Assembly: GCA_964030475.1 (NCBI GenBank)
Contig: CAXIPT010000001.1
Coordinates: 7,158,179-7,222,178, forward strand
DNA length: 64,000 bases
DNA from: Tethya wilhelma
Taxonomy: Eukaryota; Porifera; Demospongiae; Tethyida; Tethyidae
Direction of reading: 5' to 3'
In this document: piece after piece, positions 57,132-64,000 of the stretch
Layout: the number at the start of each line of letters is the position of its first letter
Numbering within the stretch: position 1 is the stretch's first letter
The notes under the pieces: model-generated
Seen by the model: only the letters and a program-made list of their open reading frames with translations
Told to the model about the DNA's origin: nothing
The model's database searches: none
Translations under genes and position numbers: made by a program

Positions 57132-60100
57132 TTACTTAAAAGGATGCAACATCCCAATAAAGAACAGCACCAATGGGAAAAGAAACGATGTGAAAATTCC
57201 CTTGAGCTTCTTTGCTCCATTTCTTAATTCTTTTGCACAATTTCCCTGATTCTTCACGCAACAGCCTGGGTTCAGCTGAGCGTTGCCTTGCCAATCTTCT
57301 TTCCACGACTCCATTTCATAATTCCAAGGCATCGTAACAGGAGCTGCAGGTCTCTGATAATTTATGACACTTTTGCGTCCGTTTTCAGGCCATAGCCACT
57401 GACCAGTGTTGTCGAAACGCCTCCACCAGTTTTGACACCATCCTTGTTGACCGTTCACTTTACAGCCTTGGTTAGCAGCTCCTTGGTGACCTGCGGATGC
57501 ACCACCCCATTTTTCAGCCGGACAGTTGGGAAGAAACAGTGCACAGTAGGTGTTGCTCTCATTGCACGGTGGACCGTTATTGGACGGTCGCTGGGTTGGA
57601 CGGGCGGGGAGAGAACAGTCGGCTGTGGTTTCTGTGAGTCCTGGCCATATTGTTGCAGCTTTTCCCGCCGGGATACGATACATGAATGTCCCCACCGAAT
57701 CTACCACAGCCACGTATATATAGGGGGTGTTATCTTCCCGTTTTGATCCACGAAAGTAGCTGTTTGTTGTAAGAGTTTCAGAAAACCACCCTCCGTCGGA
57801 ATTGCAAGTAGCACCCTGTGTTCCGACAAACGAACGGCCTATTTGGTTCCACTGAGTGGAGTAGAGTCTTCTATAGTCATCCACAGCTCCGGAATTTACC
57901 GTCCAAACCGACTCCAGGAAGTCTATCTCTCCGGCATTGCCGGCGGACCAACAGTTATTGTTGCCATATGTACAACTGTCGTTTGGGTAGAGCACCGTCG
58001 GTCCTTTATCCAAAGTGACTTGATTGAGCATGTACCAGGCCATGTTCCAAGCACTCTTCACTGACAGTACAAACATCATCCCAGGCGGGCCCACTCCTCT
58101 GACACCAGCTGGATAATATCCCCAACTCCAGTCTGCAGCTCCGCCGGGCTGAGGTTGCATCCAAGCTTCGCTTGCATTCAGACCACCATTAGGTTTAACG
58201 GTATCATAAGGTGGCCTAGATCCGTTTGTATTGAACGAAGAGTTGGCATTGAGGAGCCATTCTTTGCTAGCTGAATCCCACTGATAAGATGCAACATAGT
58301 TCACGATCAAGTCTGAACCTGCATCTTTGAAGCTCTGTGTCCCGTGTGTATTGGCATAGTTCCCACAGCCTTGTCCCTTGCATACCNAACCAAATAGTAT
58401 CATATAAAAGTTTGTCTAACTCAATTACACTTGTATATTATCATAAATACCTCAAGGGGCTTTCATCATGTAGATAGATGAGCTCAATCAACATGCATTC
58501 CCCACATCCACACACCACCCACTTCCAGCATGTAGACTGCTGGGGGTATATACAAATGAGATACCTTCATCAACTTCACTGGAATAGATCTATAATATGG
58601 TGACCACTGAAAATTTAATAATACCCCTGATCAAATGGCCTATGGATGGATGGAGTGGGACCATCAGTCACTCACAACAGGAAGTCACATCACAATGTCT
58701 GCTTTCCTGGATGAATCCCTGGCTGCAATTTTTCCCCCCGTTTCCATTATATTGAATTCAACAACAACAAATGTACATACAAGCCAAATGAAATATACTC
58801 CCATGCAACAGCAACTATAACAAAACCAAGTTTGGGGTACGTACATGGTGCAAAACCAGGTAGCCATGGTACCAGGCCAGCTGGCATTACATCAGGTGCT
58901 ATCCATCATACGATAATTTATATCAGAATATACATATTACGTATTATAGTGATTTCACTAATAGCAAGCGTGATCCCTCGAAGAAAGGATAACTTATTGA
59001 TAAAATACTCAGCCACTAGTATTATAGAACAGCATAATACTTCAGTAGTACAATAGGGTGCTCATCACACAATGTACACGGTCCTTTCCCTCAATCAGGG
59101 AAACACTTTAAGGAACTTCTAGCTACACCCATCATTTGTGCATAGCACAGATCCCACTCAGCTAAGCCAGCTCTTATGTAAGACATGGTAACATCATTAC
59201 AGGCATATTAACCGGTGGATTAAATGAGAGGTTGCCGAATGTTACATAAGAGCCGCCCAGACTGAGCGTGAACTCTGCTTGGCACAAATGATGGAGCCAG
59301 GCCTGTTATAAATTCCATGAAGACATTCCCTGAAAGAGGGAGTGTGATTGATGGTATACCATAGATATGACTCATTAATTTGTAGGATAGTACACCTGCT
59401 ATGTAACCAATAGCGACACATAAATAAATTGTGGATAAAGGTATGTATAGTCCATCAACATCATTGTAATAGAAGAATTATTATTACAAATCTGTCAACT
59501 CTATATAATTTATACATTAGATACAGTCATACTAAAGGATAGTGCATGCATTTCCATGTGAACAGCAGTTGGATACGGGCCGGGTTAGTCGATCCTCAGG
59601 GAAGTAAGTTCTTCTAAAAGGTACAATCGCTTAATTTAGTGTCTACACTGTTCCTAAAATGGAGGAATCGGGTTAACATTCCCGAACCAGGTGAACCTTT
59701 GATTGCAATGCTCAACATTGTTTCTTGGGAGTTATCATTAAAATTGTTGGCTAATGTTTCAGCTGGTATATATGCATGTATGTGCCTAACAAAACTCAAG
59801 GAGTCACTTGGAGTCTGACATGCAAGGTATGCCATTGATTGACCAAACTTTCAACCCTGCACAGATCAGACCAAGTAGACTCAATTAGCTGTTTGTTGCA
59901 ATTAACACGTGAGATCTATATATAATCTCTGATTATCTAATCTAGCATGCAGTTCTAAGATGTGCACATCACACTGACAATCGCAGCTAGCATACATATT
60001 TCAATGTATTATACCTCTTTTAATGATATATAGCTTGTGTGTTAAATTAGTGCAATGGTTTTACTATGCATTCCGTTATGTATCTTAATTAGCATGCAGA

Positions 60101-60651
60101 GCATAAAAGTAATTAGTTTTTATAGTTGATAGCCCCTACAGTAATGAGAAGTTACCTACTAGGTTACGTAAAGTTACATAAGAGTCGTCCAACGAGAGCC
60201 TGCCTCTGCTCACATCCTGCAATGAATATCAGTCATGCTATTAATTATCGAACAATCCTAATTTGCATCGTTTGTGATTTTTGTATTAAGCATTAAGCAA
60301 TAGCAAAAAGAATTCAATCATTTACTCTTGCCTTGTGCACGAGCACAGAAGGGAGCACTCCACCCAGCTGTAGCATTGCCATTGCCAGGGCAACCTCCAT
60401 ACAAGCACACATGGTGTTTGATGTTTTGAATTCAAATTTAAAAAATTAGTTACAGACGTAATCAAATGGCCTTCAGTTCATGTACATGCACATGTAGATA
60501 CTTGTACCCTTGTAGCAGCAGACCACAACAGAGAGCCATCACAAGCTACAAACATGCATTAGGGCTCATGTGTGCAGAATCCAACCACAATAACATTTGA
60601 CATCAGAGATCCTTTGCATGTAGGGTGTCACACACACACACACACGCACAC

Positions 60652-60731
<80 letters not shown>

Positions 60732-61100
60732 CTGCTGTACAGCTGTTATTGGCATAAAAAGTGCCTCCAGTGGTTTCATTATAACCAGGACAAGGCCAGA
60801 GATTGCGCACATCTCTATAATCTGGAGTGCTGGGACACATCTGTTGAGTCTCTGGTGGGGGGCATGGTGCAGAGCCCCCCGGTCCTGGCATCAGACCTCT
60901 CCAGGGACAGCCATTGTCAGTGGATTGCAATTGGCCACTCACTAGAAATGCAGTTATAACATTGTTAGTTTTATTGACACATGCATGACGGTTCCATTAT
61001 ATATTACAATGTCATGCAGTCACCTTTATGTATTAGATACTTCAGCATACTTACCCATGTTAATGGTACAAATAAGAAAGGTGACAATTAATACCATCAT
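57132..61100 (-). CDS. Secreted, probably GPI-anchored GH16-like protein (4 exons)
   Basis: Model: exons 61055-61100, 60732-60941, 60332-60394 and 57132-58369, every junction in phase 1, total about 518 residues. Exon 1 encodes the signal peptide MMVLIVTFLICTINM. Exons 2 and 3 carry short Cys-rich segments (GCPWRGLMPGPGGSAPC, CPGYNETTGGTFYANNSC, GCPGNGNATAGWSAPFC). The large last exon is certain as a frame. It contains GEIDFLES (about 57909-57932), which fits the ExDxxE catalytic motif of GH16 glucanases, in a Trp- and Tyr-rich surround. Several NxS/T sites are present. The C-terminus has a hydrophobic tail (IFTSFLFPLVLFFIGMLHPF) after a basic spacer, typical of a GPI signal. Exon 3 would use a GC donor. 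An N at 58387 blurs the last acceptor. GH16 membership rests on one motif; the substrate is unknown. Confidence 0.6.
59116..59300. mobile_element. Degenerate foldback element in an intron
   Basis: The left arm from about 59128 (ATCATTTGTGCATAGCAC ... CTCTTATGTAAGAC) and right arm to about 59293 (GTTACATAAGAG ... GGCACAAATGATG) are reverse complements at roughly 70 percent. Part of the right arm, GTTACATAAGAG followed by a C/T-variant CGTCCA stretch and CTCTGCT, recurs at about 60173-60212, so this is an interspersed family. No target duplication found. Confidence 0.6.
60164..60226. repeat. Fragment related to the 59116 foldback
   Basis: AGTTACATAAGAGTCGTCC and the following GAGCCTGCCTCTGCT align with 59244-59281. 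Only one arm is visible. Confidence 0.5.
60628..60729. repeat. (AC)n microsatellite inside an intron
   Basis: About 100 bases of AC with CGCA interruptions, starting directly after the 5' splice site of exon 2 in the GH16-like gene (minus-strand GTATGTGTGTG). Confidence 0.95.
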
Positions 61101-62130
61101 ATTTCCAGCCCCTTCAGATTATAGCTATCATTAACAGTTTTAAGGCAACAAGTGTTATTATGTTTTTCGATCTTTCACTTCAGCAACTTCTCAAAATTTT
61201 AGGTATGCATGTCAAGCCTAATATCTTACGTCTTTATACCATCAACGTGCACATTCCTTATACCAAAATAGGCAATGGGCAGTTATTTGTTATAATAATT
61301 ATTATTATGGTGCTTTTATTTCCTCCTGATTTCTGCATATAGCTAGCTTTGTTAAATGAGTGGCTTCGATCATCACACTGCTGTTAGTAACTTTAGCCAT
61401 CGATTATGTGAGAGATCATGTTCAGTGTCCATAATTTTGCTTTGATCTTGATTTAGCTACCTCTCGTGACAGACTCAATCCATCGAATGCATGAAGTTGC
61501 TAGACAAAAACACTGTGACAAAAACACTTAGATTAGTATTTTAATAATGGCATTGCAAAACCGTTTACGCCCAATGGAGATTCATATTACTATTCAGGGT
61601 TTTGGGACAATCAAATGTTAGTGAATGAGTGATATAAGAATAGTGTGTGTCTGTGTGATGTGTCTGTGAGGAGGATGATGATTGAATGAAAGAGTGATGG
61701 ATTGTGACAATCATTGATCGATGAACGAGTGATATAAAAAAATGATGTGAAAAAATGAATGATAAAATTAATGAATGAACAGGAATGTGACATGTTGCAT
61801 GATTGAGTTGAGTTGAAATAGGCGTCAAAAAATCCTCATGTATTATAATAACAATTTGAAATGGGTCATGTGTAAATAAAAAAAAGGGAAAAAATTTAAA
61901 GCTGCACCATAACAGCTATTGTGAAAATGAAAGAACCTACACAGTGAACACAAATCTCTTGAGCAACTAAAATACCTGATGTGTATCACACACGAATAGA
62001 GAACACAAAAGCATAAAAGAAACTAAAAGCCTCAAACACAAGCACACACACACACTGACTTCCAATCGTTGTAAAGCCACTTACTAAAACATTTCAAGAG
62101 CATTTATTGCATGTGCAGTTAAACACTTCC
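61101..62130. other. Intergenic with degenerate ATGA-rich repeats
   Basis: 61617-61810 is a diffuse tandem array of GAGTGATATA(A)-, GAATGA- and AACGAGTGAT-like words. No gene seen. The first part is the upstream region of the GH16-like gene. Confidence 0.6.
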
Positions 62131-62367
62131 TCAAAAGTTCCCAGAGAAGTGCTCCGGTGTTTGCTGCCTGCTCATGTTCTGGTAGCTGCTATCGTAGAAG
62201 GAGCTCTCTTCAACGTCAGAGGAGATGCCGTCTTTCTGGATGTAGACGCTGTTGACCCGACTCTTGTCCTCTTTCTTGGAGGTGGAGGCCATGACAACGA
62301 GGAACTCCTCTCTTGTCCAACCGTAGACGATGGCATTGAGGAAACCTTGGAGGGGAACTGTGATGGA
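62131..62367 (-). CDS. Seven-transmembrane receptor, terminal exon
   Basis: Minus-strand exon starting after an AG that ends a CACACA run (62368-62389) and stopping at TGA (62131-62133). It encodes 78 residues beginning SITVPLQGFLNAIVYGWTRE then EFLVVM. The LQGFLNAIVYGWTR segment is typical of the end of transmembrane helix 7 and the start of the tail in cAMP-receptor-like or GPR157-like G-protein-coupled receptors. The remaining 55 residues are a cytoplasmic tail rich in Ser, Asp and Glu (KKEDKSRVNS, SSDVEESSFYDSSYQNMSRQ), suitable for phosphorylation by receptor kinases. The upstream exons with helices 1-6 should lie at higher coordinates but were not found. The exon is well supported; the subfamily is a guess. 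Confidence 0.7.
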   Translation of the reverse strand, partial: SITVPLQGFLNAIVYGWTREEFLVVMASTSKKEDKSRVNSVYIQKDGISSDVEESSFYDSSYQNMSRQQTPEHFSGNF

Positions 62368-63869
62368 CTGTGTGTGTGTGTGTGTGTGTGTTTGTATGGA
62401 GAGATTGAGAATGTGCTTTTCCACCCTCTGCCCTTCACTTTCCTCTCTCTCTCTCATGAACTTATAGTTATGGTTTACAACAGGATAGGAGATAGGATAT
62501 AGCTCACTATAGTCCATAGCAGGAGACCTGGCCATGGCAACACATGTGCTACTTCCTTGTTAGATTGAAAAATAACAACAAAAGATGAAAATCTATGCTC
62601 ATAAACTCACTGTGCATGTATTATACCTTGGAAATTTGTGCATTCACATTCTAACTATGATCACTGAATACACGCGTGCACCAATGTATCCATGCATGGT
62701 TATTAAGAGGTGCATTTGGTCAATTAAGCTAATCAGAAGTGTCACTCCACATCAGAGAGTCATACAGAGAGAGACAGAGAGACAGAGATGGGAGAGCCAT
62801 CAAGCTGGAATCTAGAGGGCTAGGGTGTGAGAAGTGGGAGCTGTCTCTGACACATGTAAGGTATGGAGCATGTAAGCAAGAGTGAGAAATATCCAATCGT
62901 ATGAATTTTCACCAAATATTTCAAAACAGAAAGGCTCACTTCAAAAACACTAGGATACATGTAAACAATTAAGCGACATACAAGGCAGTTCTATGAAAGG
63001 CCTTCATTATTTTGTTGCCTTTGATGGTGGCCTTCCCGAGAGGCGGCTTTGAAATGAAAGGTGCACTTATCTAATACCACTTTCAGTTAGAATTACCAAA
63101 GAGCCAAAGATCACACAATCCCGGAGTGCATGCATTCAAATCGTTCTAAACAACATACCACATGAAGAAAAGAGGGCTACTTAGCATGTAATATGACAAA
63201 TAAGCCATCACAAACAATTAAAGTGAGCAAGACTAACGGTCTCGCTAGGACAGCGATATCAATCAGAGAGGCTCTTATCAAAGTGTACCAGCCTCTTGAA
63301 GAGCAAGGGAACATGATAGGACAAAGAAGGGAACAAAGTCGGCTTTTCCCCTTCAAAGAGCCATAATTATTATAGGAATGCTAGCCCACTAAGAGGTATT
63401 GTTGCCTTGTATGAGATAATATATCTACAGTAGAGGTATGTTGGTTGTGTATGCATGCATGCATGAAACACAAGAATGCTATGTCCACCAGGAAAGGATG
63501 TTTTGAAGAGATCGGCGATTAAATCAAACGAAATTCGGAATTTAAATTTTTGGAGAATTAAAACATTCCCAAAACAATTAGATTTTGTTAACCGATCAGC
63601 AACTTGAAAAACATTCCAGCTCCATGAATGCTGCTAAATACAAGTACACACACACACACATTAAGTGAGAGCCACAGGCTATTATATACCCTGAAGCACA
63701 TTAGAGTACACTATCATACAACCATTACCATGCATATAAGGCCCCACAAAGAGTTTTTGTAGAGATATTGAGACCTTTGTTCAGTTTTCTTAAATGTAGT
63801 AAATAGGCACTTAGCAAAATTTCATACATTTTGAACACCCCATGTGGTTATTATAGAATGTACACATAC
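62368..63869. other. No further exon identified
   Basis: Probably intronic sequence of the receptor gene. A 27-codon minus-strand frame at about 62999-63078 is open but lacks clear splice borders. It also contains a purine-rich (GAGA/CAGA) run near 62766-62791. Confidence 0.45.
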
Positions 63870-64000
63870 CACGAATTCTTGATAGTGATGAAAAGGCGAT
63901 GTCTTTGATGTGCATGGGGTTAGTTGGAATGGTGATTAATTGTTGACAAGATATTGGTTCGTTCACATCGACTAGCATAGCATTCTCGGTAAATCGTGTG
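63870..64000 (-). CDS. Possible partial exon running off the window
   Basis: Minus-strand open frame from the window edge to a GTATGT donor at 63869. It encodes FTENAMLVDVNEPISCQQLI then TIPTNPMHIKDIAFSSLSRI. Polar and protein-like, not membrane-spanning. It could be an upstream exon of the receptor gene or a different gene. No family recognised. Confidence 0.35.

Larger units (their letters stand above)
58370..60331 (-). other. Third intron of the GH16-like gene
   Basis: About 1.96 kb in the model, bounded by GC (5' side, GCAAGA) and AG. It holds the foldback element at 59116-59300 and a related fragment at 60164-60226. The short plus-strand frames inside have no motif. Confidence 0.5.

Noticed and set aside
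60170..60225. An exon of the GH16-like gene (frame RLSLDDSYVTLRNL) in intron 3
   Set aside because: The sequence is a fragment of an interspersed foldback family also present at 59244-59293, and its phase does not fit the neighbouring exons.
62107..62502. A plus-strand 131-residue protein
   Set aside because: It is the complementary reading of the receptor's last exon, which has a recognisable transmembrane-7 motif on the minus strand.
1..64000. tRNA, rRNA and other structural RNA genes
   Set aside because: I looked for the conserved T-arm and A-box/B-box words and for rRNA-like stretches and saw none. A covariance-model search would be needed to exclude small RNAs.

Overview
The window looks like animal nuclear DNA, most likely from a sponge (probably a demosponge). 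The evidence is indirect: AT-rich sequence, more than twenty long (AC)n/(TG)n microsatellites, short introns with GT-AG borders, tiny foldback elements, no operon-like packing, and a cluster of metazoan SBK-type (SH3-binding-kinase-like) Ser/Thr kinases. No rRNA, tRNA, CRISPR or viral gene was recognised. The species is inference; the animal origin is better supported.

Layout. 1-15.5 kb is gene-poor: microsatellites and short open frames, one of which (2.0-2.3 kb) may be an exon. At 15.5-16.4 kb lies the last exon of a gene resembling fucosyltransferases. From 19.6 to 35.8 kb there is an array of SBK-like kinase genes. Five have complete catalytic domains: four on the minus strand (starts 20661, 22728, 30146, 35845) and one on the plus strand (27337). 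Two minus-strand copies are broken (23742-24541 and 32043-32607). At least two plus-strand relics resemble the 27.3 kb gene (about 26.3-26.9 and 33.4-33.9 kb). Every complete copy is a single open frame with a TATA-like box about 80-110 bp before its start codon, so the genes appear to have spread by DNA duplication with their promoters. Two kb-scale duplications can be read directly, and TAG...CTA foldback elements with 9-bp target duplications have inserted between the copies.

From 36 to 52 kb no whole gene is visible. Several exon-like stretches on the minus strand suggest one or more many-exon genes of unknown function; the clearest is at 50.7-51.0 kb. An assembly gap covers 52876-53731. 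Just beyond it three consecutive minus-strand exons (53779-54165) end a gene of unknown function. A perfect 107-bp inverted repeat sits at 55099-55493.

The last 8 kb holds three better-defined genes. The first (56210-56527, plus) encodes a small secreted proline-rich repeat protein. The second is a four-exon minus-strand gene (57132-61100) for a secreted, probably membrane-anchored protein with a GH16-like EIDFLE motif. The third is represented by the terminal exon (62131-62367, minus) of a seven-transmembrane receptor. The kinases look like one expanding family; the other genes show no evident functional link to them.
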